A DNA stretch of 64,000 bases from Mikania micrantha (GCA_009363875.1 CM018698.1:58995067-59059066); one strand, 5' to 3'; shown: positions 1-11,394, counted from the stretch's first letter. Translations and numbers: made by a program. The notes: generated from the letters alone by a model not told the origin.

Positions 1-1030
1 TGTTGTTGTTTTTGTAAGCCTTATGGGCTAATCACTTCATTGTCTAGATTGTGATGAAACTTATGTTTATGTGATGTTGATTTTATGAATTGGTCAAATG
101 GGTTTATGTCAAGATTCAAGATTAAGTTATGATTATATTCCAATGATGTTGTAAATTTGTGTAGGTTGATTAATGTTCAAGAATGATGAATGTTTAGTCA
201 TATTATGTTGGAAAACCATGATCAAACATTTGTTTATAATCTTACAACTTGTTTTTAAGATTATGCCATGAGATTAGGAATGATAATTGGTTTCTTGAAT
301 GTTATAAAATTTGCATAAGTATACTTTCTTTCACTAAAGTTTGGAAAAACCATGGTGATATTATGATTTGTTGAATATGATTAACATGTGAGTTAGGAAA
401 TTATGGCCAAATGACCTCATTTGCATGATTGTGTTCATAGATTGTAAGTTGGAAGAAATTATGACTTTGTTGAATTTATGCAACTTAGGGTGATTAGTGT
501 GTATAAGTCATATTAGTTTTCCTTAAGTTGTAGAATTAAGATTCTTGACGGATGACTAATTCTTGATTAAATCTTGACATAGACCTTGACATTAGGCTTC
601 ATAAAATAATCCTAGGTGATTAGAATGTGTTTATCATTTTAATTTTCCAAAAGATTATAAGATTAGATATCTTTGACCGGAATCTAGTCAACATTTGATT
701 TACGAATTCATATTAATCACATCACTAGACTAAGTGGATTCATGATCTAGGCAATTTTCTTAGACTTTAGATTATTTTAAAAATCTCCTTTTAGTTATTA
801 TTATAAAATTCACAAACCCGACTTTTTCATGTTGTTGCTAAACATTAACCGAGGTTTAGTATTGAGAGATATCGTGTCCACGGATTGATATCCGGTTCTT
901 ACCATAAGCTATATTATTATACGATAGGTACACTTGCCTATTGTGTGTGATTTAGTTTCTAGTAAAAACCATTTTAAAACTAAAATCTGTGTGAAAAATC
1001 CATCATTAAAAATACATAGCTTCACGCACA
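1..1030 (+). repeat. 5' LTR of gag-only element, cut by window edge
   Basis: Matches 3661-4690 base for base over the visible length; the only difference I found is c/t at 1025 versus 4685. It ends in CA at about 1030, ten bases before the primer site. The LTR start lies left of the window. Near-identity of the LTRs implies a recent insertion or gene conversion. Confidence 0.9.
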
Positions 1031-1039
1031 TCAAGTTTT

Positions 1040-1059
1040 TGGGGCGCTGTTGCCGGGGG
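1040..1059 (+). other. Primer binding site, tRNA-Asp type
   Basis: The stretch TGGGGCGCTGTTGCCGGGG is close to the complement of the 3' end of plant tRNA-Asp (TGGCGCCGTTGCCGGGGA), the usual primer of Athila-type elements. It sits just after the LTR end. A T-rich leader follows up to the gag start. Confidence 0.75.
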
Positions 1060-1281
1060 ACACGGTGATTTCAAGAAAAATCAGAGTTGGTGATTTAGCT
1101 TAGTTTTTAGTGTAAAAATATTTTTTTTTATTATTCATTTCACTAGTTTGATTTTTGACTCTTAGTTTTTATTAATTATTTTAGTTTATTTTTCAAAATT
1201 TTATTTTATTTTATTTTATTTTATTTTTATTTTTATTTTTAACAGGTTTGATTCGGTAACTCGTTTATGCATTAAGTGTGT

Positions 1282-3339
1282 ATGTCCTCAACCCCCGAGC
1301 CGGACATTGTCGAGCCTAGATCGGAACCGGAGCGGTATTTTCGGCAAAGGTTGCGGGAGCGGTCCCGCGTTGTAGCAAATACCATCGAAGGAGACGGAGA
1401 GACCAACAATATCTTTGGCACGGGAGACACGACCATGGCGGACCAAGATGATGATCGGACGATTTCTGACTTCACGAAACCATCACTTGGAGGATTGGAG
1501 CCAAGCATCACCCGACCGACTGTTGAGGCCAACAATTTCGAGATCAAGTCAAGTATCATCCAAATGGTTCAGAACACTGTTCAGTTTGACGGGAAGGATC
1601 ACGAGGATCCTAATCTCCATATCGCGGGATTTCTGGAGATTTGCGCCACTTTCAAGATCAATGGCGCGTCTGATGATGCCATTCGGCTTCTGTTATTTCC
1701 ATTCACTCTACGTGACCGAGCCAAGGCATGGCTGATTTCCCTTCCCTCGGGTTGTATTACCACTTGGAATCAAATGTCTGAGAAATTTTTTGAGAAATAC
1801 TTTCCTCCCGAGAAAACTGCGAAGCTGAGAGCTCGAATTCTTTCGTTCCAGCAGGATGATGGTGAGACGTTCTACGAGGCGTGGGAGCGGTTCAAGGATC
1901 TGATGCGAAAGGTCCCACATCACGGTTTAGAGCTATGGAGGCAGTGCGAGACATTCTACAATGGTCTCGATGTAAGCGGACGACTGTGGCTTGACAGCTA
2001 TGCGGGTGGAGATTTTGGAGCGAAGCGACCGCGAGAGGCGTTTGAATTGCTCGAGAAAGCAGCTAGGAAAAGCTATTCTCAACAGGCCCCGAGAGCCAAG
2101 GCACCCAAGCAGGGTGTCCATCAGGTTGATTCCTATACTGCTTTGACTGCACAGTTGGAGGCCCTCTCCAACAAAATCGAGCAGATGTATGTGAACAAAG
2201 TCCAATCTTGTTGTGAGATATGTGGGGGAGCACACCATAGTGGGGAGTGTTCGATTAGGGATAGATCTGTTCACGAGCAGGTTGACTACATGGGCAACCA
2301 AACTCAGTCTCAAAATAATCCCTACAGTAACACTTATAATCCGGGGTGGAGGAATCACCCAAATTTCAGTTGGAAGTCTGGTACCGCAAACCAGCAACCA
2401 CCCGGATTCAATCCGCGTCCCCCATTCCAAAATCAGTCTCACGGTCAGTCCTCACAGATTCGTCCTCCACAGAACCAGTTCCAAAACCAAGGTTCTAGCA
2501 GTGGGTCACAACCCGCTCCTGAAAAGCGATCAAATTTGGAGGACATGGTTGCACGGTTGCTAGCTAACTCCGAGAGCCAAAGCCAGTTGGCTCAGAAACA
2601 GAATCAGTATATGGAAGACCGCTTCCATAAGCATGAGACGGATTTGAGGAACCAAAAAGCATCGATGCAAACCATCGAGAATCAGGTGGGACAAATTGCT
2701 AAGTTGTTATCCGAAAGGCAACAAGGTGGCCTCCCGAGTAACACTGAGCCGAATCCTAATGCTCATGTTAAGGCCATCACATTGAGGAGTGGTAAATCCA
2801 CCACTGCACCTCCTCCACCGGCTTCCCCTTCTTCTTCTCTTCCGCCGGTAATTGAGGAGGTTGCGACTGAGATTCCTGCTGAGGTGCATTCCAGGCCAAG
2901 CCCAGCAAGTACAGCACAAGCAAAGGAACCAGTCAAGGACTACACTCCTCCTGTTCCATACCCCAGTAGGTTGAAGAAGCAGAAATTTGAGGAACACTAT
3001 GGTAAATTTCTGGAATTGTTCAAGCAGTTGCACATCAATCTGCCATTTGTTGAGGCACTTGCTCAAATGCCTAAGTATGCCAAGTTTTTGAAGGACATCC
3101 TCACCAACAAGAAGAAGTTGGAGGAGTTATCTCATGTTACATTGAGTGAGGAGTGTTCTGCGATCCTTCAAAACAAACTTCCTCAGAAGATGAATGATCC
3201 TGGGAGTTTCACTATCCCATGCTTGATTGGAAGTTTATCAGTCAGTAATGCATTGGCTGACTTGCCGGGCCAAGTGGAGGTAGTGCCGGCCATGACGACT
3301 TGCGCACGACCGTGCCTGACACCTCGAGTCAATTTTTGA
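1282..3339 (+). CDS. Gag polyprotein ending inside a truncated protease (Athila-like)
   Basis: The first ATG of the frame is at 1282, giving about 685 aa. Residues roughly 100-260 form a retrotransposon gag capsid domain (for example RAKAWL and YFPPEKTAKLR). At about residue 311-323 lies a compact zinc knuckle, CEICGGAHHSGEC, with the CX2C-X3-H-X4-C spacing seen in Athila gag. A Gln/Asn/Pro-rich linker follows, then a conserved block near residue 570 (PYPSRLKKQKFEE). The end reads PCLIGSLSVSNALADL and then departs: in Athila proteins this point leads straight into the aspartic protease active site, but here unrelated residues follow and the frame stops at 3337-3339. The ORF has no internal stops. 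Function expected: virus-like particle assembly. Protease, RT and integrase are lost, probably by one internal deletion. Confidence 0.85.
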   Translation: MSSTPEPDIVEPRSEPERYFRQRLRERSRVVANTIEGDGETNNIFGTGDTTMADQDDDRTISDFTKPSLGGLEPSITRPTVEANNFEIKSSIIQMVQNTVQFDGKDHEDPNLHIAGFLEICATFKINGASDDAIRLLLFPFTLRDRAKAWLISLPSGCITTWNQMSEKFFEKYFPPEKTAKLRARILSFQQDDGETFYEAWERFKDLMRKVPHHGLELWRQCETFYNGLDVSGRLWLDSYAGGDFGAKRPREAFELLEKAARKSYSQQAPRAKAPKQGVHQVDSYTALTAQLEALSNKIEQMYVNKVQSCCEICGGAHHSGECSIRDRSVHEQVDYMGNQTQSQNNPYSNTYNPGWRNHPNFSWKSGTANQQPPGFNPRPPFQNQSHGQSSQIRPPQNQFQNQGSSSGSQPAPEKRSNLEDMVARLLANSESQSQLAQKQNQYMEDRFHKHETDLRNQKASMQTIENQVGQIAKLLSERQQGGLPSNTEPNPNAHVKAITLRSGKSTTAPPPPASPSSSLPPVIEEVATEIPAEVHSRPSPASTAQAKEPVKDYTPPVPYPSRLKKQKFEEHYGKFLELFKQLHINLPFVEALAQMPKYAKFLKDILTNKKKLEELSHVTLSEECSAILQNKLPQKMNDPGSFTIPCLIGSLSVSNALADLPGQVEVVPAMTTCARPCLTPRVNF

Positions 3340-3660
3340 GACTTAGCTGAAAATGGCAACTTCGACAACCGTCCCAGACCAAAAGTAGAGTACTGTAGCA
3401 CCTTGCATGACCGTGCACCTATGGTGTACGACCTTGCCAAGTTCCAGAATTTCTATAAATTGAGCTTTTCACCTCATTTCAAAGGGTTGGACATCCTGGA
3501 GCAAAACTACCCTCTGATCAGATTTCTTAAGGCTATCCAAGGGAGATTTTGAAGGTCTTGAAGATCCAAGGAGCATCCAACACCATCTTGTTCCAATCCT
3601 TGCTTGCTTGTGGTTTGCATTTGTTATTTCAATCATGTTTCTTGTTAATTTCAGCTACTT
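3340..3660 (+). other. Gag 3' region and unplaced start of the right LTR
   Basis: No ORF of note. The LTR must begin in this stretch, but since the left LTR is cut by the window its start cannot be fixed by comparison. I see no convincing polypurine tract. The stretch contains inverted GTGCACC/GGTGTAC-like words near 3410-3430. Confidence 0.5.
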
Positions 3661-4690
3661 TGTTGTTGTTTTTGTAAGCCTTATGGGCTAATCACTTCAT
3701 TGTCTAGATTGTGATGAAACTTATGTTTATGTGATGTTGATTTTATGAATTGGTCAAATGGGTTTATGTCAAGATTCAAGATTAAGTTATGATTATATTC
3801 CAATGATGTTGTAAATTTGTGTAGGTTGATTAATGTTCAAGAATGATGAATGTTTAGTCATATTATGTTGGAAAACCATGATCAAACATTTGTTTATAAT
3901 CTTACAACTTGTTTTTAAGATTATGCCATGAGATTAGGAATGATAATTGGTTTCTTGAATGTTATAAAATTTGCATAAGTATACTTTCTTTCACTAAAGT
4001 TTGGAAAAACCATGGTGATATTATGATTTGTTGAATATGATTAACATGTGAGTTAGGAAATTATGGCCAAATGACCTCATTTGCATGATTGTGTTCATAG
4101 ATTGTAAGTTGGAAGAAATTATGACTTTGTTGAATTTATGCAACTTAGGGTGATTAGTGTGTATAAGTCATATTAGTTTTCCTTAAGTTGTAGAATTAAG
4201 ATTCTTGACGGATGACTAATTCTTGATTAAATCTTGACATAGACCTTGACATTAGGCTTCATAAAATAATCCTAGGTGATTAGAATGTGTTTATCATTTT
4301 AATTTTCCAAAAGATTATAAGATTAGATATCTTTGACCGGAATCTAGTCAACATTTGATTTACGAATTCATATTAATCACATCACTAGACTAAGTGGATT
4401 CATGATCTAGGCAATTTTCTTAGACTTTAGATTATTTTAAAAATCTCCTTTTAGTTATTATTATAAAATTCACAAACCCGACTTTTTCATGTTGTTGCTA
4501 AACATTAACCGAGGTTTAGTATTGAGAGATATCGTGTCCACGGATTGATATCCGGTTCTTACCATAAGCTATATTATTATACGATAGGTACACTTGCCTA
4601 TTGTGTGTGATTTAGTTTCTAGTAAAAACCATTTTAAAACTAAAATCTGTGTGAAAAATCCATCATTAAAAATACATAGCTTCATGCACA
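3661..4690 (+). repeat. 3' LTR of gag-only element (visible homologous part)
   Basis: Direct copy of 1-1030 with one mismatch found. It ends TTCATGCACA at 4690; homology to the left copy stops there, and the next bases are minus-strand copia coding sequence, which marks the insertion point. Confidence 0.9.
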
Positions 4691-6700
4691 TTAAAAATCC
4701 ACTTGCAACCCACACAGTCTTTGGTGTAATAACAATTGGACCAAAAACTTTTTGTTTGTTAAGTGAATCTAATTCAGCTTGCATAGCATCTTTCCATTTG
4801 TTCCAGTCATCTCGATTTTGGCAATCGTTGACTGATTTTGGTTCAGGAGCATCATCTCCATTTATAATATCACTTGCCACAGAATATGAAAATATCTCAT
4901 CAATATTTTCCATTTCATATCGGTTCCATAATGTGTTTGTGTGACCATAGTTAATTGACATCTCTCTGTTAATATCATTCATTTCTTCATCGGGAAATGT
5001 TTTGATATTTTGAATTTCATCAGAATCCTTTTGGTCATTCTCTTTTTCAGATCCTTTGATCCGATTTGTTGGCCACGTTTCAAACGTCTTTGAGATTCGT
5101 GAGTTGGATCTTTATCTAATTGCTTACCTGGAATCTCAACCTGAGCTGGAGCATTTTCTGCTGGTATATGAGATTTTGTTACTCTTTTTGTATCAGTAAA
5201 TGCATATGGCAATTGATTTGTTATATCTTGCATATGAATTATCTTTTGAACTTCTGTCTCACATTGTTTTGTTCTTGGATCAAGATATAACAATGAAGGT
5301 TCACACCATGAGACATTTTTTTCCTTTATGTTCTTTTCTCCCCCTAACGATGGAAAATTTGTCTCATCAAAGTGACAATCAGCAAAACGTGCTGTAAAGA
5401 CATCACCTATTAGGGGTTCAAGATATCTTATGATGGATGTTGTTTCATATCCAACATATATTCCCAATCTTCTTTGAGGACCCATTTTTGTGCGTTGTGG
5501 TGGTGCAATAGGGACATACACCGCACATCCAAATATTCCGAGGTGGGAAATGTTAGGCTCTTGGCCAGAAGCAAGTTGTATAGGAGAATATTTGTGATTT
5601 GCGCTAGGTCTCATACGAATTAATGATCCAGCATGTAAAATTGCATGACCCCAAATTGACACATGAAGTTTCGTTTTCATTATTAATGGTCTTGCAATTA
5701 ATTATTGCCGTTTTATCAATGATTCAGCTAAACCATTTTGTGTATGTACATGAGCAACCGGGTGTTCAACAACAATTCCAATTGACATGCAATAATCATT
5801 AAAAGCATGCGATGTGAATTCACCCGCATTATCAAGCCTCACCCTTTTAACGGTATAATCCAGAAAATGTGCTCGTAATTTTATAATTTGAGCAAGAAAT
5901 TTTGCAAATGCCACATTACGAGTCGATAATAAAGAAACATGAGACCATCTGCTAGATGCGTCTATTAAGACCATGAAGTATCTAAATGGTCCACATGGTG
6001 GATGAATTGGTCCACATATATCACCTTGAATTCTTTCAAAAAATAAAGGGGATTCATGTTCAATCTTTAATGGTGAAGGCCTTGTAAGAAGTTTTCCAAG
6101 AGAGCATGATACACATAATGGTATTTTATCTATTTGGGGTAACTTTTGATCTCTCAATGGATGTCCATGTGTATTTTCGATTATTCTTTTCATCATTGTA
6201 GATCCTGAATGACCTAGTCTGTCATGCCATAAGTTAAATGCAACAGGATCACAACATTTCTCTTTAACTACCATATGTGCTTGAGGCACATTTATTTGTG
6301 TATAATGCAAACCAGAATTAAGCATTGGCAATTTTTCCAGTATGACATTTTTTCTCATGATATGTAAATATTTTTCATTGTCAATAGTAGTTGACTGAGT
6401 GTCGTACCCATTTTGATATATGTTCTTGAAACTCAACAAGTTTCTTGTTGATTTTGGGGAATACAAAGCATTCTCAATTAAGAGTTTTGTATCATTTGGT
6501 AAAACCAAATTTGCTTTTCCCACTCCTTCTATCAAGTCTGTAGGACCTGATATTGTATTAATGGTTCCCTTTGTTGGTTTCAATACATGAAAATATTTTT
6601 TAGATTTCAGAATAGAGTGTGTTGCACCACTATCCGCTATACACATATCTCCATCACTTGTTTGGATGAGTGCTCCGTTGATATTCTTTTTACTCTTCAA
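4691..6700 (-). pseudogene. Copia pol (protease, integrase, start of RT), broken
   Basis: Read on the minus strand from 6700. Protease motif ADSGATH lies near residue 20. A GAG-pre-integrase HHCC finger follows (HDRLGH, then CVSC), then the integrase core with DASSRW and the RLDNAGEF block. An in-frame TAA at 5699-5701 interrupts the integrase just after SLIKR, where copy 2 reads on in the same frame. A frameshift near 4980-5040 separates the integrase tail from the RT start (WKDAMQAEL, FGPIVITPK). Coding then ends at the gypsy insertion. In an active element pol would process proteins, copy RNA and integrate cDNA; this copy cannot. Confidence 0.85.
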
Positions 6701-6879
6701 AATAAAAGGAAAATAATAAGGTACTACGAAATTTTCATCATATTCATAAAATTAAAAGTTAATTATACATAAGTACATAACTTAGTACGATTAAAGAGAA
6801 CATACATAATTCTTACACTATTTATTTAGATAACATATATTCGTTCAAATCTCCAAGTTAGGTAAAAAGACTAAGTTAT
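6701..6879 (-). other. AT-rich gag-pol spacer with intron-like 3' end
   Basis: In transcript order the spacer ends with a branch-like CTTATTATT, a pyrimidine tract and AG just before pol. The second copia copy has the same arrangement at 60725-60914. A GTAAGA donor-like word is present near the start. No coding potential. Confidence 0.4.
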
Positions 6880-7860
6880 TTAGCTCAGCGTTCGCATCAT
6901 CGAATTTGTCCACATGGTTAACTTCTTTCTCTTTTTCTTTAAGAGATGCTTGATATAACTTGCATAGATGAGATGGCGTGCGACAAGCTTTTGACCAATG
7001 ATTTTTACTTCCACATCTAAAACATGAACTGTCATTGTTTTGAGACGTACCAACTTCATTTTGAAACTTATATTGTTGGTTGTCATTTTGTATGGTGTGG
7101 TAGGTACTAGCTCTTTGGCTACGACCACGACCTCGACTGTTATAATTGTTGTTCCATTTAAATGGATGGTTGAAATGATTTTATCAAAACGGCCACGCCC
7201 ACGTCCACGTCCCCGTGCATTTTTCTGTCTGAAAATTTTAACATCATTATTACTGATAGCATTAGCTTCTGGTAATGCTAGTGATCCTGTGGGACGTGCA
7301 AGATGATTTTTCATTAAAACTTCATTGTTTTTCTCTGCTACAAGAAGTAGAGCATTTAGATCAGAATATCTTTTGAATCCTTGCACACGCAAGTATGTTT
7401 GCAAGGCTGCATTTGATGCATGAAAAGTGCTAAAAGTTTTTTCTAGCATATCTTCTTCAGTAACATTTTGCCCACAAAACCGAAGTATTGAGCATATTCT
7501 GAACAAAGCAGATGTGTAATCATTCACCTTTTTAAAATCTTGTAGTCTTAAATTTGACCATTCATCTCGAGCAGCTGGAAGTAAAACTGCTTTTTGATGA
7601 TTAAATATTTCTTGCAAATCTTTCCATAAAGCGAAAGGATCATCACAATTTGAATATTCAAATTGTAACATCCCATCAATGTGTTTGTGAAGAAATGCAT
7701 CTGCTTTTGCTTTTTCTTGTTCTAAACAATTATTGTTCACGTTTATTGTTTCTAAAACACCCATTGATTTTAAATGTCTCTTTACATGAGCTGTCCATGC
7801 CATGTAATTTTCTCCACTGATGTTTAACGCTGGGAATTCAAGTTTTGCAATATTTGACAT
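6880..7860 (-). pseudogene. Copia gag (UBN2-type), frameshifted
   Basis: Starts at ATG 7860 with MSNIAKLEFPALN and matches copy-2 gag along the capsid region (WTAHVKRHLKSMGVLETI, YTSALFRICSILRFCG). After an Arg/Gly-rich tract near residue 215 the frame departs from copy 2, so the CCHC zinc knuckle encoded around 7000-7030 is out of frame. The open frame ends at 6880. Capsid protein family; broken in its nucleic-acid-binding end. Confidence 0.8.
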
Positions 7861-8269
7861 TTTTTTTTCTTGCTAAACATGAATAAATCAATTAAAAAAA
7901 ATAAACATTAGAATCCATATATATCAATGAGCATTGCGATACAATAAAGTGATAAAGCTACAAAAAGATACATAACTAGAAAAAAATTAAATTCTTCAGG
8001 TGAGAGTTGAGATAGAGGATAAAGAAACAAAATTAGCATTACAGTAACTAATAACAAAAGTGGGTGAATCATCTTCAAAAATTATCTTGAACAAGCTTGA
8101 GAGAATAAGATAATATGTTTTTATGTATTAAAAGAGATTGTTTATTTATAGGAAAAAAAAATTTAACCGTTGATAACGGTTATATAACCCTTTTTGCAAC
8201 GGCTATACAGTCGTTTACGAGTATATGATCATTGTACGTGTATAAAAATTATAATTATGAAAAAAATTA

Positions 8270-8650
8270 GTATATTAGAAGTTAAAGAATATGAGTAAAG
8301 AAAAAAAATTGTTACCAAATATAAACAAACGTTAGCGTATATAATAAAATGTTAGCATACTAATAAAGGTTAATATCAATGTTAGCATAAAGTTGTTAGT
8401 ATTGTTAACATGAAAATAAATGTTAGTATACATGAATAAATGTTAGTATACATAAATAAATGTTAGCATATAAATGTTAGCATAAGAATAAGATGTTAGT
8501 ATGCATAAATAAATGTTAGTAACATTAGTAAAAGTTAGATACATAAATAAAAGTTAGGTAGTTAGTAGTCCCATGATTATCAAATGTCCATAATAGTAAG
8601 TATTTGATAATTATTTTGTTCATTATGGTAATTAACTTCTTAAAGTTTTA
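8270..8650 (-). repeat. Copia leader repeat array (TGTTAG-type words)
   Basis: Between primer site and gag the leader carries many near-repeats of TGTTAG(T/C)AT spaced by ATAAATAAA. The same array is in copy 2 at about 62420-62650, so it is part of the family's untranslated leader rather than a chance satellite. Confidence 0.6.
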
Positions 8651-8748
8651 TATAAGTTGTTATTAATAAAATGTTTACCTTTGATGGATGACTTGTGCTT
8701 TTAATGATCTTCTTAATTATGATTTAAGAACTCTTCGTGCTGATAACG

Positions 8749-9042
8749 TGTTATAATATAACTATGATTAGCTCACATTAACAATCTTTAGAGAAGATTA
8801 GAAGAGAAAGATAGAAGAGATTTTAGAGAGAAGAAGAGATAATTGTATAACACTTGATAATGTATACAAGATGTGCATTTTCTTCTTCACATTGAAGTGG
8901 TATTTATACTACAAAAAAGTTGCCTTTTGGGAGACAAGAAACAAAAACATTTAATGCTTAGTCTAAAAATATGTCCATATAAATTTGAAGTGTTGGAAAA
9001 GCTTTCATCCAATATCTTTCAATATATATAAAATCTATAACA
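8749..9042 (-). repeat. 5' LTR of copia copy 1
   Basis: 294 bp, TGTTATAATA at one end and TATAACA at the other, clearly homologous to the 291-bp LTRs of copy 2 (56791-57081 and 62830-63120). Its partner lies outside the window. Next to it at 8731-8748 lies the candidate primer site (minus strand TTATCAGCACGAAG), only partly similar to initiator tRNA-Met. Confidence 0.88.
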
Positions 9043-10330
9043 CCTTTTTATTTTTTTCCTTTTTCTTCTTTTCCTTATTTGAATTTTCCTGTAATGTTAT
9101 ATTAGATTTTTTTTTTTACTTTTTATACCACATTATGTGTGGAATGTTTTTGGTTTTGTCTTTCAATACCAAGATATCCATGCGATACGGCGAAAAACAA
9201 AGCATTTAGGTTGTTGATTTTGGCTCATAAAAAGCTTAAACTAACTCATGTTTCGTTAACTTATAATTAAAATGAGTATTTTAATAAAAGTCATAACTTA
9301 AAAGGCCAAACATGATATGTCAAATGTAACAAAATGGTTAATAAGTGATTCATTTGATTTGTGAGTATTTTCTTTCATAGTTATTGTATTATACTTTATT
9401 TTCTAAACGTATCAATGTGAGATAAGCAAAAAAGTTAAAAAAAACTTTGTTTTATGGTTTTTAAAGTTTTGTAAGTTGTAGTTTATGTTATAAGAGTTGT
9501 AAAACTCTTAATTTTAAGAGATTTAGTCAAATGACTATTTTATCCTTCTAATATATATTATAATATAGTATAGACTAAATAACTTTTATTAGGATTTTAT
9601 ATCTTAACATACGCCATATTTTATTAGCGTTTAAATGTTTACACTTGGGCTATTAATATGCTCCGTCCTCCAATCCTTCTGGCCGGTTTCGATCTGATTT
9701 TTTTTTCTCCTTCAAATTTCTTATATTTTTATATTAAGCAATTTTATTAAAATTTTTGTTATTGCCTAAATGTTTTTATACTTGGGTTATTAATACGCTC
9801 TGGCCTTCAATCCTTGAACCCGGTTTTGTGCCTAACATACCAATAACGTGATTTCTTTTTATTATTAGGCTTTTTTTTATTTTTTTGGTTTTTTCTTCTT
9901 TTTGGTTTTTTCTTTCATTGTTCAATATTAGGTTATGTTTGTGCCGCAACACGTAACACATAGCATATGTGTTTCTTTTTGTGGATAATCATATTTATGG
10001 CAATGTTGCATATAGCTAAACTAAAAAAAATTATAATTTTAATATCTATCTAAATAAAGTATTATTTTAGAATAAAAAAAGGAGTATGTGATTATGTAGT
10101 AAATATGATGCAAAATTAAAATCCACACATCAGATTAAATGAAAACATATAACTTGGCAAGCATTCATCATATATAAAACTATATTTTTCTCATTATATA
10201 ACTATTTTTGCAAGAATGGAAAATGTGATACTAGAAAAACCCATCATTTTATAGACAACGAAGATGATACATATGATTAAATAAGAACAAATAAACAAAA
10301 TCTCGATGTTTTTTGTTTCACGTGGTTATT
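9043..10330. other. AT-rich intergenic DNA with dispersed repeat
   Basis: No gene seen. About 9290-9620 is a dispersed repeat present in inverted orientation at about 63590-63860 (shared words such as GTAAAACTCTTAATTTTAAG). About 9630-9695 and 9765-9825 are two copies of a short segment (ATGTTT-TA-ACTTGGG-TATTAATA). The rest is low complexity. Confidence 0.5.
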
Positions 10331-10563
10331 TTCATCAAAACTTGATACATCACATATCTTTTTCTTTGCTGGAAGCAACATTTGAAGCTGATGCATAAGC
10401 GCTTTCAATTTCTGCCATCGTCTTCTCAGTTTCATTTAGCTTCATAAATGCCGCATCATAAACGACATTCTCTTTCTTATTTCGACTTGCCATTTCTTCC
10501 AGTTTTTGACAAAGGGATCGCAACTTGTGTTTTTATCTTCGTTTTTTCTGCATAACGGATTAA

Positions 10564-11394
10564 TCACAACTTCATTTGTTTTTTAAGTGTTATCATCGTT
10601 TCATAACGTTTGAGTTTTAGTTGTAACGGCCCGCTGCAGAGCGCGGGTAACGTTACTAGTTCATCATAAATACTAACTTTTGTCAAGGCCAAATCAAATT
10701 TCTCACAAAATTCTTGAAGAGATCCTTGTTGTTTTAAACCTGCCAATGCTCCCATAGTATCTTGACCTACTACTTCAGCAAATCAAGAATTAATGAAACT
10801 CTTATACTCGGCCCAAGACGTTACATCAATAGAACATTCTCTTGACTGTACAAAAGACTAATGCCACAACAATGTTATATCTTCCAAATGAACTATATCA
10901 TATCTAACCTTCAAATGTTCTGGTGTAGAATCAATCACAAAAAAGTGTTCAACTCTGTATAACCATCCTTCAACGTTTTTCCCATTAAACTTAGGAAAAT
11001 CCATTTTGTGAATCGATTATGATTATTATTGAAAGAAGTATTACAACCAGATTCTGGCGAATGCTTATTAGTTGAAGAATTACCATTGCTAATCAATTGC
11101 AGACTATTTAGAATTTCGTTCATCTGCAACTCCAATTGCACTTTCAACGCCGTAATATTGTCTGCATTCTTCAAAGTCGTCGATCGAATACTCTCCAATT
11201 CCGCCGAATGTTTTCCTGCCGCCGATTCCAATCTGATAAATAATTGATCATGCTCCTGTACACGCTGATCCAACGTTTGATTGCGAGTCGTCATCTTGCT
11301 GAATTCCGATTGAATCGTCTGAACTTCCGATTGGAAAATTACGAAAAAAAATGAAATCAAGAGCTGTAGAGGAACAGTTAGCTCTGATACCAAT
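10564..11394 (-). pseudogene. Ty3/gypsy gag fragment, broken
   Basis: Minus strand. The N-terminal part (about 11380 to 11020) has a coiled-coil-like region, then after a frameshift the gag core reads MDFPKFNGKNVEGWLYRVE, with a stop before SFVQSRECSIDV and another frame piece ending FCEKFDLALTKVSIYDELV. This is the capsid region of a Ty3/gypsy element primed by initiator tRNA-Met (see 11380). Shorter copies recur at 12298-12441 and 14113-14545. No protease or polymerase follows; sequence down to about 10330 may be further gag debris. Confidence 0.7.
11380..11394 (-). other. Primer binding site, initiator tRNA-Met type
   Basis: On the minus strand the sequence reads TTGGTATCAGAGC directly after the LTR end, the standard complement of the 3' end of plant initiator tRNA-Met. 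A mutated copy (CTCTAATACCAAT on the plus strand) is at about 14546-14558. Confidence 0.8.

Larger units (their letters stand above)
1..4690 (+). mobile_element. Non-autonomous Ty3/gypsy LTR element with gag only (Athila-like, TR-GAG type)
   Basis: Two direct repeats (1-1030 and 3661-4690, offset exactly 3660) flank a short internal region holding a primer site and a single gag-like ORF. No reverse transcriptase, RNase H or integrase is present. The gag capsid sequence, the short zinc knuckle and the tRNA-Asp-like primer site all fit the Athila/Tat branch. The left LTR runs off the window edge, so element start and target duplication cannot be read. The right LTR abuts a Ty1/copia reverse transcriptase sequence at about 4691, so this element is nested in the copia copy. 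It would need proteins supplied in trans. Confidence 0.85.
4691..9042 (-). mobile_element. Ty1/copia retrotransposon copy 1, 3' half displaced by nested gypsy element
   Basis: Minus-strand copia element read right to left: 5' LTR 8749-9042, primer site region 8731-8748, repeat-rich leader, gag 6880-7860, spacer, pol 6700 down to 4691. It belongs to the same family as the complete copy at 56791-63120, with colinear protein and leader sequence. Its reverse transcriptase is interrupted at 4691 by the gag-only element; the remaining RT, RNase H and 3' LTR must lie left of the window. Several frame breaks make it non-functional. Confidence 0.9.
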
